A stretch of 6,708 bases of DNA, from NCBI GenBank assembly GCA_937905915.1, contig CALCVR010000339.1, positions 1-6,708 of the forward strand, read 5' to 3'. A model generated the notes under the pieces. It did no database searches, was not told the DNA's origin, and saw nothing but the letters and a program-made list of their open reading frames with translations. This DNA is from an uncultured Eubacteriaceae bacterium. GTDB lineage: Bacteria; Bacillota; Clostridia; Oscillospirales; Acutalibacteraceae. Shown in pieces: positions 1 to 6,025 of the stretch (positions are counted from its first letter, which is position 1; the number at the start of each line of letters is the position of its first letter). A program made the translations under genes and the position numbers.

Positions 1-66
1 TTCAACTTATTCTCCTAGTTTCTTCCACTCCAATCTTACACAATTTCCTGAAATCTGCGTGGTTTC

Positions 67-95
67 TATTAAATTCACCCTTTTTGTGGTATAAT
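67..95 (+). promoter_or_regulatory. Putative extended -10 promoter for the RluA-family gene
   Basis: A perfect TATAAT sits at 90-95, preceded by TG at 87-88 and one base, which makes an extended -10 (TGGTATAAT). The -35 area around 67-72 (TATTAA) is poor, as is common for extended -10 promoters. The site lies about 60 bases before the TTG start at 156. Seen by eye; the transcription start is not known. Confidence 0.6.
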
Positions 96-155
96 TAAAT
101 CTTAATGGATCATCATCCTATTGTAATTGATTTTTAAGATAAAGAGGGATCTTAT

Positions 156-1124
156 TTGAAAACCTTACCCATCGGACCAAATGATGCAGGACAACGTCTG
201 GATAAATTCGTCACGAAAGCAGTGCCGCGTCTCCCCCAGGCACTACTATATAAATACATCCGCCTGGGCCGCATCAAAATCGACGGCAAAAAAGGAAAAA
301 TCTCCACCCGTCTCCAGCAGGGCAATGTGATATTTTTTTACATCAACGATGAATTCTTTGAGCAGCCTCCCGAACACTATTCCTTCTTGGACGTTCCTTC
401 CCATGTGGACGTCCTTTACGAGGATAATAATATTCTTTTAGCCGACAAAAAAGCGGGACTTTTGGTTCATTCCGGTGAGGATGAGCAACAGGATACCCTT
501 ATTGCCCGCATCCAGCATTACCTTTATGAGAAACACCAGTACGACCCTGAGCAGGAAAATAGTTTTGCTCCGGCTTTGGCCAATCGAATTGACCGAAATA
601 CCGGCGGCATCGTCATGGCGGCCAAAAATGCCGAGGCTTTACGGATGCTCAATGAAAAAATCAAAAGCCGGGAGATCCACAAACAGTATTTGTGCATTGT
701 CCACGGCCGGATGGAAAAACAGGAAACCACCTTAACTGGTTTTCTCTCAAAAGACAGCGCTAAAAACAAAGTGACCATCTATTCTCATCCCATCCCAGGT
801 GGGCGCACTATTGTCACTCATTATCGGGTTTTATCCTATCGAAATGGCTTGAGCCTTTTAGAAGTGGATCTTTTAACCGGACGCACTCATCAGATTCGCG
901 CTCATTTGGCGTCTATCGGCCATCCTCTCCTGGGAGACGGCAAATACGGTATCAACGCCAAAGACCGTGCCGCTGGGTTTAAACATCAAGCTCTTTATTC
1001 CTACAAGCTGCGTTTTGCTTTTACCTCTGATGCCGGTTGTCTCTCCCCTTTAAACGGACGTTGTTTTGAAGTGAAAAACGTATGGTTTGCCGATCTCTTC
1101 CGGGAGGGAAAGATCCGGCTATAA
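156..1124 (+). CDS. RluA-family 23S rRNA-type pseudouridine synthase
   Basis: The 322-residue protein is an RluA-family pseudouridine synthase, which isomerises uridines in rRNA (or tRNA) to pseudouridine in the cytoplasm. An S4-like RNA-binding segment covers about residues 10-60 (QRLDKFV, LYKYIRLGRIKIDG). The catalytic domain follows from about residue 85. Its active-site motif is NRIDRNTGG (143-151), with Asp146 the expected catalytic aspartate. Two further family motifs are TGRTHQIRAH (241-250) and GDGKYG (260-265). The classic HRLDxxTSG motif is slightly altered (His to Asn, Ser to Gly). From memory this variant occurs in clostridial members, so activity is expected. The start is TTG, chosen because GAGGG (144-148) lies 7 bases upstream and the S4 domain begins soon after. 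The gene stands alone on the plus strand, and a hairpin terminator follows 32 bases after the stop. Which uridine it modifies (RluB/C/D/A-type) cannot be told from the sequence, so no symbol is given. Confidence 0.93.
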   Translation: MKTLPIGPNDAGQRLDKFVTKAVPRLPQALLYKYIRLGRIKIDGKKGKISTRLQQGNVIFFYINDEFFEQPPEHYSFLDVPSHVDVLYEDNNILLADKKAGLLVHSGEDEQQDTLIARIQHYLYEKHQYDPEQENSFAPALANRIDRNTGGIVMAAKNAEALRMLNEKIKSREIHKQYLCIVHGRMEKQETTLTGFLSKDSAKNKVTIYSHPIPGGRTIVTHYRVLSYRNGLSLLEVDLLTGRTHQIRAHLASIGHPLLGDGKYGINAKDRAAGFKHQALYSYKLRFAFTSDAGCLSPLNGRCFEVKNVWFADLFREGKIRL

Positions 1125-1156
1125 TTTGTTCTCGTTTATTTACACCAATCAAAAAT

Positions 1157-1206
1157 CAAAAAGGCAGCTCCTGATTTTTTGACGAAAGTCAGGAGCTGCC
1201 TTTTTG
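1157..1206. terminator. Bidirectional intrinsic terminator between convergent genes
   Basis: An 18-bp perfect stem (1157-1174 with 1189-1206) closes a 14-base loop. On the plus strand the right arm ends in TTTTT, and on the minus strand the other arm also ends in a T run, so it can stop both the RluA-family transcript and the opposing DUF2500 transcript. The right arm also encodes the last residues and stop codon of the DUF2500 protein. Confidence 0.9.
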
Positions 1207-1572
1207 GTCTTCTATTTTCCCTTTGGTTTTCTCAAAACCAAGATACCGCGTTCCCTGAAAAGTAAGCTTTCCGTAATCGCCTTTGTTTCTCTTATCGTAT
1301 TCCTGTTTCTTTACCTGCAATTCAATATGGTCTCCGCCCTCTACCTCAAACGTCACATAATACCAAGTGCTGTATGTAACATGAACGCCTACTGCGTTGC
1401 CGCCTCTTGGGTGGGTACGCCGGACTTTTCGTGTCTGTTTTTCTAAAACCGTTGCATTCACAACTAGTCTTGGCAAACGGCTGTTTTTTACTATGACAAT
1501 GAGAACGAGCAGAATCACAGCCACAAACATCGTCAAAAATGAGACAAGCACAAAATTACTGTTCAAAAACAT
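1189..1572 (-). CDS. DUF2500-family single-pass membrane protein
   Basis: This 127-residue protein of unknown function resembles the DUF2500 family (YhhM-like). A hydrophobic helix at about residues 7-28, followed by KNSRLPR, suggests one N-terminal membrane anchor. By the positive-inside rule the short N-terminus would be outside and the C-terminal domain in the cytoplasm, but that is a weak inference. The soluble part carries the family's conserved pattern: TWYYVTFEVEGGDHIEL (69-85) and then GDYGKLTFQGTRYLGFE (98-114), probably a small beta-rich fold. An Arg/Gly/His-rich loop (RRTHPRGG, 51-58) precedes it. The gene starts 34 bases after the YczE-type gene and is probably co-transcribed with it. 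The first ATG is only 2 bases from a perfect AGGAGG (1575-1580), so a TTG at codon 3 (1564-1566, spacing 8) is an alternative start. The 3' end lies inside the terminator hairpin. The family call is from remembered motifs and was not searched. Confidence 0.85.
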   Translation of the reverse strand: MFLNSNFVLVSFLTMFVAVILLVLIVIVKNSRLPRLVVNATVLEKQTRKVRRTHPRGGNAVGVHVTYSTWYYVTFEVEGGDHIELQVKKQEYDKRNKGDYGKLTFQGTRYLGFEKTKGKIEDQKGSS

Positions 1573-1574
1573 TT

Positions 1575-1580
1575 CCTCCT
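1575..1580 (-). promoter_or_regulatory. Ribosome binding site of the DUF2500 gene, unusually close to ATG
   Basis: A perfect AGGAGG is separated from the ATG (1570-1572) by only two bases. The TTG at codon 3 would have a normal 8-base spacing. The site therefore leaves the start undecided between 1572 and 1566. Confidence 0.7.
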
Positions 1581-1606
1581 AAGTGACCTATCTTGTTTCT
1601 CGATGG

Positions 1607-2239
1607 TTAGTTTGTCGGCCTGCTTACCTTGCCCAACACTAGTTTTTCTGAAACCGTCCGGTCGAAGAATGACACCAAGGGACCCATACAGAGAGCTGTC
1701 ACCAGAGTACCCACGCCGATGGGACCTCCTGTTACAAAACTGACAAGCACGCAAATCAAATCAGTGCCGATGCGAACCCAACGGAAATGAATATGAGTTG
1801 CATCCGAGATCATAGGACCTATCGCATCGTAAGGCGCTACTCCTAAATCAGCTACAAAGTAAAGGGAGGCACCTAGGGATAATACGATCACACCTAATAC
1901 CATCAGAAAAATACGCATAGGCCATCCTTCAGGTGAAAACCCGATCCAGCCATACGCCATTTTCATAAAGTCGGCAATAAATGCTACAAATACCATATTG
2001 CCAATAGTTCCAATACCGATCTTCTGGCGGGCGAAAAGCAGCACTGGAATAAACAGCAAAATGTTCATACTCAGCTGTGTAATACCATAAGGAATGCCAA
2101 GAGCGCTGCTAATTCCTAAATTCATACTACTAAAAGGGTCGGTCCCCAGATCCGATTGTACAAATAAAGAAACGCTAATTCCGATGAACAATACCGATAC
2201 CACTACAGCTATTACCCTTTTGGGCGTATACTTTTTCAC
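1607..2239 (-). CDS. YczE/YyaS/YitT-family integral membrane protein
   Basis: This 210-residue, very hydrophobic protein resembles the YczE/YyaS/YitT membrane family, whose biochemical role is not established. About five membrane segments are visible, near residues 8-27, 52-70, 77-95, 108-130 and 158-190 (the last may be two). The halves look like an ancient duplication. SLFVQSDLGTDPFSSM (24-39) matches SLYFVADLGVAPYDAI (125-140), and GIGTIGNMVFVAFIADF (75-91) matches GVGTLVTALCMGPLVSFF (175-192). Both halves thus have a 'DLG..P' loop and a 'G(I/V)GT' loop. The start is GTG at 2237-2239, supported by GGGGGAGG (2248-2255) about 8 bases upstream. A good promoter lies directly before it, and the DUF2500 gene follows 34 bases after the stop. 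In Bacillus, YczE has been linked to production of bacillaene/lipopeptide compounds. No such cluster is visible here, so that role should not be transferred. Confidence 0.88.
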   Translation of the reverse strand: MKKYTPKRVIAVVVSVLFIGISVSLFVQSDLGTDPFSSMNLGISSALGIPYGITQLSMNILLFIPVLLFARQKIGIGTIGNMVFVAFIADFMKMAYGWIGFSPEGWPMRIFLMVLGVIVLSLGASLYFVADLGVAPYDAIGPMISDATHIHFRWVRIGTDLICVLVSFVTGGPIGVGTLVTALCMGPLVSFFDRTVSEKLVLGKVSRPTN

Positions 2240-2271
2240 AGTAGTTTCCTCCCCCTGCTCATCCTGGACTT

Positions 2272-2301
2272 ATTATAGCATACTCGCATTAGTTTTTTCA
2301 A
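2272..2301 (-). promoter_or_regulatory. Sigma-A-type promoter of the YczE/DUF2500 pair
   Basis: On the minus strand TTGAAA (2296-2301) is followed after 18 bases by a perfect TATAAT (2272-2277), which also has the extended -10 TG (TGCTATAAT). An A/T-rich block with several A-runs (about 2302-2335) lies just upstream of the -35 and could act as an UP element. The -10 is about 33 bases from the GTG start, giving a very short leader with no room for a riboswitch. Confidence 0.8.
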
Positions 2302-2344
2302 CTTGTTTTATATTTTTTTGTATTATTTTTTCGTATCTAAACGT

Positions 2345-2392
2345 ACACAAAAACCGCCTGCTTTTTGTGGTAAAAGCAGGCGGTTTTTGTGT
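2345..2392 (-). terminator. Strong intrinsic terminator ending the efp / zinc-ribbon unit
   Basis: A perfect 21-bp inverted repeat (2345-2365 with 2372-2392) has a 6-base loop. On the minus strand the core GC-rich stem is followed by TTTTTGTGT. It lies 23 bases after the stop of the acidic zinc-ribbon gene and separates that unit from the promoter of the YczE pair. The near-symmetric A/T flanks would let it work in both directions, but no plus-strand gene runs into it. Confidence 0.92.
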
Positions 2393-2415
2393 GTCTTACT
2401 TCAAAGCGAGAGCAA

Positions 2416-2856
2416 TTAGTCCTCTTGGCCCTTCGAATCTTCTTCGTCATCACAGCAATGGCCGCAATCACACTCATCGTCGTAGTGAATGTCAAACTCC
2501 AGCATCTCGCCGCAGTTCGGGCATTCCAGCGAACCGGCCATGATGGTTTCCTCATCTAGGCAAATGGTATCGCCGCAGGCGGGACAAGTGACCTCGACGA
2601 AGTCCTCATCTTCATCCTCTTCGTCGTCATCGTCGTCGCCGTAGAAATCCTGTTCCAAGGAATCCAGATCTTCATCCACAGCGTCAATCTGCTCGGAAAG
2701 CTCCGAATAAGCATCCTCCAGATCAGTTACCGTCAAAGCGATATCGTCCAGGACATCGGAGATGGCCTTGAACAAACGAGCCTCTTTGGTATCTTCTTTC
2801 AGTTCAGATGCATCGATCAAGCCTTTCAAATAGGCTACCTTCTCTGTGACAGTCAT
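2416..2856 (-). CDS. CD1247-like acidic zinc-ribbon protein
   Basis: The 146-residue protein resembles the clostridial 'CD1247 N-terminal domain' family, whose function is unknown. Residues 1-70 look helical (TEKVAYLKGLID; DLEDAYSELSEQIDAVDEDLDSLEQDFY) and could form a coiled coil. A very acidic linker (74-85, nearly all Asp/Glu) follows. Next comes a zinc-ribbon-like unit with two knuckles: CPACG (91-95) and CPNCG (112-116). Unusually, a second Cys/His cluster, CDCGHCC (129-135), sits in the acidic tail. There is no signal peptide or membrane segment, so it is probably cytoplasmic. The start ATG has AAGGAGG (2863-2869) six bases upstream. It lies 75 bases after efp with no clear terminator or promoter between, so read-through from efp is likely. 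A 21-bp hairpin terminator follows. A role in nucleic-acid or protein binding is only an inference from the zinc-ribbon layout. Confidence 0.85.
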   Translation of the reverse strand: MTVTEKVAYLKGLIDASELKEDTKEARLFKAISDVLDDIALTVTDLEDAYSELSEQIDAVDEDLDSLEQDFYGDDDDDEEDEDEDFVEVTCPACGDTICLDEETIMAGSLECPNCGEMLEFDIHYDDECDCGHCCDDEEDSKGQED

Positions 2857-2931
2857 ACTGCCCCTCCTTTTTTATCCTGAATTCACAGGTCTTTTTGCCT
2901 GCGATATGGGATACAAATTCTAGTATAATCC

Positions 2932-3489
2932 TTATGCTCTCTCCATATACTCGCCGGTGCGGGTATCGATACGGATCATTTCACCCTCGTCGATAAACAG
3001 AGGTACGCGGATTTCAGCACCGGTCTCCAGAGTAGCGGGTTTGGTGACATTGGTAGCGGTATCGCCCTTAAAGCCCGGCTCGGTCTCGGTAACCTGCAAC
3101 TCCACAAAATTGGGGGGCTGTACGCCAAACACATTGCCTTTGTAAGAAAGGACGGTGCACTCCATATTTTCCTTCACGAATTTGAAGTTATCATCCAGCT
3201 CCGACTCATTGATCGGGATCTGCTCATAGGTTTCATTGTCCATAAAATAATAAAGGGAGCCGTCGTTATACAGATATTGCATGGGTTTACGCTCCACAAA
3301 TGCGGTCGGGAATTTATCTGTCGGGCTGAAGGTACGCTCCACCACCGAACCAGCGATGACGTTGCGGATCTTGCAGCGGACAAAAGCGGCGCCTTTACCA
3401 GGCTTTACATGCTGGAATTCAATGATCTGATAGACGTTGCCATCCATCTCAAAGGTGACGCCGTTTCTAAAATCTCCTGCTGTTACCAT
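2932..3489 (-). CDS. efp: Translation elongation factor P
   Basis: EF-P binds ribosomes stalled on consecutive prolines and helps form the peptide bond. The 185-residue length is typical. It has the usual three beta-barrel domains: KOW-like 1-64, OB 65-127, and C-terminal OB 128-185. The loop that reaches the peptidyl-transferase centre is [10 protein letters not shown] (27-36), with Lys32 at the tip. In B. subtilis EF-P, which has the same loop, this lysine carries a 5-aminopentanol group. No EpmA/EpmB-type modification gene is present in the window. The C-terminal signature is clear ([37 protein letters not shown]). The protein itself contains a Pro-Pro-Asn (QPPNFVEL), also found in E. coli EF-P. 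The start at ATG 3487-3489 is fixed by homology; its ribosome site is an atypical GGGGG (3500-3504). It has its own promoter, although it follows the Xaa-Pro peptidase gene as in B. subtilis. Confidence 0.98.
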   Translation of the reverse strand: MVTAGDFRNGVTFEMDGNVYQIIEFQHVKPGKGAAFVRCKIRNVIAGSVVERTFSPTDKFPTAFVERKPMQYLYNDGSLYYFMDNETYEQIPINESELDDNFKFVKENMECTVLSYKGNVFGVQPPNFVELQVTETEPGFKGDTATNVTKPATLETGAEIRVPLFIDEGEMIRIDTRTGEYMERA

Positions 3490-3499
3490 AGGTTGTTTA

Positions 3500-3504
3500 C
3501 CCCC
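3500..3504 (-). promoter_or_regulatory. Atypical GGGGG ribosome binding site of efp
   Basis: The only purine-rich stretch before the efp ATG is GGGGG, about 10 bases upstream. It can pair with the anti-Shine-Dalgarno core through a G-U pair but differs from the AGGAGG sites of the neighbours. The start itself is secured by the conserved N-terminus. Confidence 0.5.
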
Positions 3505-3531
3505 AAATCATTATTAACCATATTACTTTCT

Positions 3532-3560
3532 AGTTTATCGCATTTGCCGCCTTTTTTCAA
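3532..3560 (-). promoter_or_regulatory. Sigma-A-type promoter of efp
   Basis: On the minus strand TTGAAA (3555-3560) and TAAACT (3532-3537) are separated by exactly 17 bases, within the 109-base gap after the Xaa-Pro peptidase gene. The -35 matches the consensus at five of six positions and the -10 at four of six. This would let efp, and probably the zinc-ribbon gene after it, be expressed independently of the upstream genes. Confidence 0.7.
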
Positions 3561-3598
3561 GCGGGTTTAAACAAAATTTTCGTTAAGACGGCCAAAGC

Positions 3599-4663
3599 TT
3601 ACAGTTCGATCAATTCCTTCGGTGAATTTGTCAAATTTTTGCATCCTTCTCCTGTCACAACCACCATATCTTCAATGCGTACGCCGAATTTTCCCGCTAA
3701 GTAAATACCCGGTTCCACCGTTACGATCATGCCGGGGAGAAGTTCTTGTCCGGCTCCGGGGGAAAGACGGGGTTCTTCGTGAATCTCCAAACCCACTCCA
3801 TGACCAGTCCCGTGGTCAAAGCATCCCTTATAACCCGCGCTTTCGATAATATCGCGAGCGACAGCGTCGCATTGTGTCCCGGTTTTGCCAGCCTTAATAG
3901 CCTGTAACGTCTCAAGCTGCGCTTTGAGCACTAACTGGTACACATCCCGTTGTTCTCCCGACACCTGCCCTACCCCTACGGTACGGGTCATATCGGAGTG
4001 ATAGCCGTCCAACGTGGCACCGAAGTCCATGAGGAAAAAGTCCCCTTTTTGCACCACTCGATCCCCTGGGACTCCATGGGGTAACGACGTATTGGGCCCT
4101 GTAATAGCGATGGTGTCAAAAGATACGGCTTGTGCCCCCTCTTTTCTCATAAGGAACTCCAGTTCCAAGGCGATTTCCCGCTCGGTCACGCCGGGGCGGA
4201 TGCGATCCAGCACCTTCTCCAAAGCGTATTCAGCGAGCCTTTGGGCGGCTTCGATACGCTTCACCTCTTCCTCAGACTTGATGCAGCGCAGTTCCCCTAT
4301 CTCCTGGTCCAGACGATAGCCAAGCTGGACATCGCCCATGACCTTTTGGTAACGGTCCATCTGGGAGACACTCATGAAGTTTCCCTCATAGGCGACGTTT
4401 TTTATCTGATACTTTGCCATGGCACCCACTAGAACGTCGCTTGCCTTGTGGTACTGGGCACAGTCCATGCTGGTGACGGTCTTTTGGGCCGCTTCGATGT
4501 AACGGAAGTCGGTATAGAAGCAAGATCCCCTGCGGGTGATGAGAACCATACCGGCGCTGGAGGAAAATCCAGTGAAATAAAAGCGGTTGACAGGCGAAAG
4601 GATCAACGCGCCGTCCACTTCAGGCGGCAAACGATCCAGCAAAGCCTCTACACGATGTTTCAC
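3599..4663 (-). CDS. M24-family Xaa-Pro peptidase (aminopeptidase P or prolidase)
   Basis: A cytoplasmic metallopeptidase of family M24 that cleaves the bond before proline in Xaa-Pro peptides; it helps recycle proline-containing peptides. With the chosen start it has 354 residues, a normal length. The N-terminal creatinase-like domain spans about 1-125 and the 'pita-bread' catalytic domain 130-354. All five metal ligands are visible: Asp213 (MDFGA), Asp224 (HSDMTR), His288 (GTGHGVG), Glu317 (TVEPG) and Glu331 (RIEDM). The substrate-site His196 (LPHG) is also present. I chose GTG at 4661-4663 because AAGGAG (4673-4678) directly abuts the in-frame ATG at 4670-4672 but is 9 bases from this GTG. 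The protein then begins (M)KHRVEALL, like many relatives. If the ATG is used, add three residues. The gene lies 31 bases after aroQ. B. subtilis has the same order (yqhS aroQ, yqhT, efp). Aminopeptidase P and prolidase cannot be told apart here. Confidence 0.95.
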   Translation of the reverse strand: MKHRVEALLDRLPPEVDGALILSPVNRFYFTGFSSSAGMVLITRRGSCFYTDFRYIEAAQKTVTSMDCAQYHKASDVLVGAMAKYQIKNVAYEGNFMSVSQMDRYQKVMGDVQLGYRLDQEIGELRCIKSEEEVKRIEAAQRLAEYALEKVLDRIRPGVTEREIALELEFLMRKEGAQAVSFDTIAITGPNTSLPHGVPGDRVVQKGDFFLMDFGATLDGYHSDMTRTVGVGQVSGEQRDVYQLVLKAQLETLQAIKAGKTGTQCDAVARDIIESAGYKGCFDHGTGHGVGLEIHEEPRLSPGAGQELLPGMIVTVEPGIYLAGKFGVRIEDMVVVTGEGCKNLTNSPKELIEL

Positions 4664-4672
4664 AAAAGCCAT

Positions 4673-4678
4673 CTCCTT
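4673..4678 (-). promoter_or_regulatory. Ribosome binding site that favours a GTG start for the Xaa-Pro peptidase
   Basis: AAGGAG touches the ATG at 4670-4672 with no spacer, which is too close for efficient initiation. The next possible start, GTG at 4661-4663, is 9 bases away. No other Shine-Dalgarno is seen upstream. Confidence 0.7.
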
Positions 4679-4694
4679 CTTGCATCACAAACCG

Positions 4695-5126
4695 TTACAG
4701 CATCATTTTTAGAGCATCCAGGGCCAGCAGATAGCTGTTTTTTCCAAACCCAACAATGGATCCGGCGCACACCGGCGAGATCACCGACGTATGGCGGAAT
4801 TCCTCCCGGGCGTGGACGTTGGAGCAATGCACTTCCACCACGGGAATGTGGACGGCGGCAATGGCGTCCCGCACAGCGTAGCTGTAATGGGTCAAGGCGC
4901 CGGCATTTAAGATGATACCGGCATATTCCTTACGGGCCTCGTGGATCTGGTCGATAATTGCCCCTTCCCAGTTGGACTGGAAAAAGCAGCATTCAAAGCC
5001 CAGTTCTCGGCCCTTTTGCTCAATCTGGGCATTGATATCGTCAAGGCTTTCATGGCCGTAAACACCCGGTTCCCTTTCCCCCATGAGATTGAGATTAGGG
5101 CCGTTGAGAATCAATAGCTTTTTCAT
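4695..5126 (-). CDS. aroQ: Type II 3-dehydroquinate dehydratase
   Basis: Catalyses the third step of the shikimate pathway, 3-dehydroquinate to 3-dehydroshikimate, as a cytoplasmic dodecamer. The 143-residue length is standard for the type II enzyme. Motifs run in order: ILNGPNLNLMGEREPGVYG (6-24) with catalytic Arg18 and Tyr23 on the mobile loop; FFQSNWEG (48-55); LNAGALTHYSYAVRDAI (73-89) with Asn74 and His80; and VEVHCSNVHAREEFRH (97-112) with His100 and Arg111. Two positions differ from the B. subtilis enzyme: Trp for His in QSNHEG, and Ala for Pro in LNPGA. All catalytic residues remain. The start codon overlaps the stop of the TIM-barrel gene (ATGA at 5123-5126), which indicates translational coupling. 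The ribosome site AGGAG lies about 11 bases upstream, inside the previous gene. No other shikimate gene is in the window. Confidence 0.97.
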   Translation of the reverse strand: MKKLLILNGPNLNLMGEREPGVYGHESLDDINAQIEQKGRELGFECCFFQSNWEGAIIDQIHEARKEYAGIILNAGALTHYSYAVRDAIAAVHIPVVEVHCSNVHAREEFRHTSVISPVCAGSIVGFGKNSYLLALDALKMML

Positions 5127-6019
5127 TCTTTTGTCATCTCCTGCGACGCGGCAAATTCTGGATCCCCGCCTTGTTTTGCATAGTACTTGCGCATGGCCAA
5201 AGCATCCCCAGCCTGGGTCCCGGCGGATTCGCAGATAAAGGTGGGGGCGGCTCCCTTTTGCAAGACGGCATCCAACAGCAGTTCATAGTTGGGGCCGTAC
5301 TGCATATCCTCAAAGGTCAGGTGGCGTACCTCTCCTCCTTTGGAATACTCAATCTTGGAAAAATGCACGTGGATACGGCGCATCCGGTCGGCTCCCAAAG
5401 CATTCTCAATCTGATCAAAGACAGCCAGGAAATCCTCCTTTGCCTTGAGGCTCCCCAAGGTCCTTGCGTTGAGATGGCCAAAGTCCACACAGGGCAGCAT
5501 CCGTTCGTCCAGCTGGCAGAAGGTCAAAACCTCCTCCAGGTTGCCCAGCTGATTGATTTTTCCCATGGTCTCCGGACAAACAATGATATCTCCCAGTCCC
5601 TCTTTATCCAAGGCACGGATGGCTTTTTTAAGAGTCCCACAGGCCAACTCCGTAGCCTGTTCCCGGGTGAACTTTCCAAGCCCTCCGGGATGCACTACAA
5701 TACGTGTGGCGCCCATCCACTTGGCCGCCCTGGCCGACTGCAAAATATAATTGACAGAGTTATCCCGTTTTGCTTCGTCCGGCGACGCCAAAGAAATGTA
5801 ATAAGGTGCGTGAATCGAAAGTCCAATTCCATACTCCTGGGCCTTTTGGCCCAGATTGGTTGCGGTTTCCTCCTTCACATTGACGCCTCGTCCGCATTGA
5901 TATTCATAAGCATTCAGGCCCTTTTTCTGCAAAAAGACCGGTGCGTCCAATGTGCGTTTATATCCGGCTTCGTAAAACTCCTCCGAGTTGCCTGCCGGCC
6001 CAAATCGTGCCACCATCAT
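5123..6019 (-). CDS. Endonuclease-IV-like TIM-barrel protein (AP endonuclease family 2)
   Basis: A 298-residue TIM-barrel protein like endonuclease IV (Nfo), which in its proven members cuts DNA at abasic sites using three zinc ions. Most Nfo metal ligands have a counterpart: His70 (SIHAPY), His110 (VVHPGG), Glu150 (CPETMG), Asp179 and His182 (VDFGHL), His219 (HVHFSK), His233 (RHL) and Glu264 (CESAG). The ligand two residues before the last His, Asp229 in E. coli Nfo, is Val231 here, with Glu230 beside it. Metal binding may therefore differ and the substrate is uncertain; a sugar-isomerase-like activity is the alternative. The start is ATG at 6017-6019, with AGGAGG (6026-6031) six bases upstream. 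The adjacent ATG at 6014-6016 is almost as good. A longer frame from GTG at 6068-6070 lacks a spaced ribosome site and would overlap yqeG. Its stop overlaps the aroQ start by four bases (ATGA). Confidence 0.87.
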   Translation of the reverse strand: MMVARFGPAGNSEEFYEAGYKRTLDAPVFLQKKGLNAYEYQCGRGVNVKEETATNLGQKAQEYGIGLSIHAPYYISLASPDEAKRDNSVNYILQSARAAKWMGATRIVVHPGGLGKFTREQATELACGTLKKAIRALDKEGLGDIIVCPETMGKINQLGNLEEVLTFCQLDERMLPCVDFGHLNARTLGSLKAKEDFLAVFDQIENALGADRMRRIHVHFSKIEYSKGGEVRHLTFEDMQYGPNYELLLDAVLQKGAAPTFICESAGTQAGDALAMRKYYAKQGGDPEFAASQEMTKE

Positions 6020-6025
6020 GCACCA

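Noticed and set aside
3..16. Possible start of a divergent minus-strand gene at the left edge (AGGAG, 6 bases, then TTG at 3-5)
   Set aside because: Spacing is plausible, but under two codons are visible and no convincing promoter is found upstream, so it cannot be supported from this window.
2094..2543. Plus-strand open frame crossing the YczE start, its promoter and the 21-bp terminator
   Set aside because: It runs through a strong hairpin terminator and two opposing genes; it is open only by chance.
2560..2640. Low-complexity GAC/GAA-type repeat inside the zinc-ribbon gene
   Set aside because: It is simply the coding sequence of the Asp/Glu-rich linker, with mixed codons; not a separate DNA repeat or CRISPR-like array.
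2922..2929. TATAAT on the plus strand (TATACT on the minus strand) between efp and the zinc-ribbon gene
   Set aside because: No -35 at a suitable distance on either strand, and nothing on the plus strand to transcribe except antisense of efp.
3560..3598. Possible terminator after the Xaa-Pro peptidase (AACGAAAATTTTGTT imperfect palindrome)
   Set aside because: The stem is A/T-only, interrupted and not followed by a T run; it would not be a stable intrinsic terminator.
4448..4915. Plus-strand open frame opposite the peptidase and aroQ genes
   Set aside because: It spans two conserved minus-strand genes and their junction, and its translation shows no domain.
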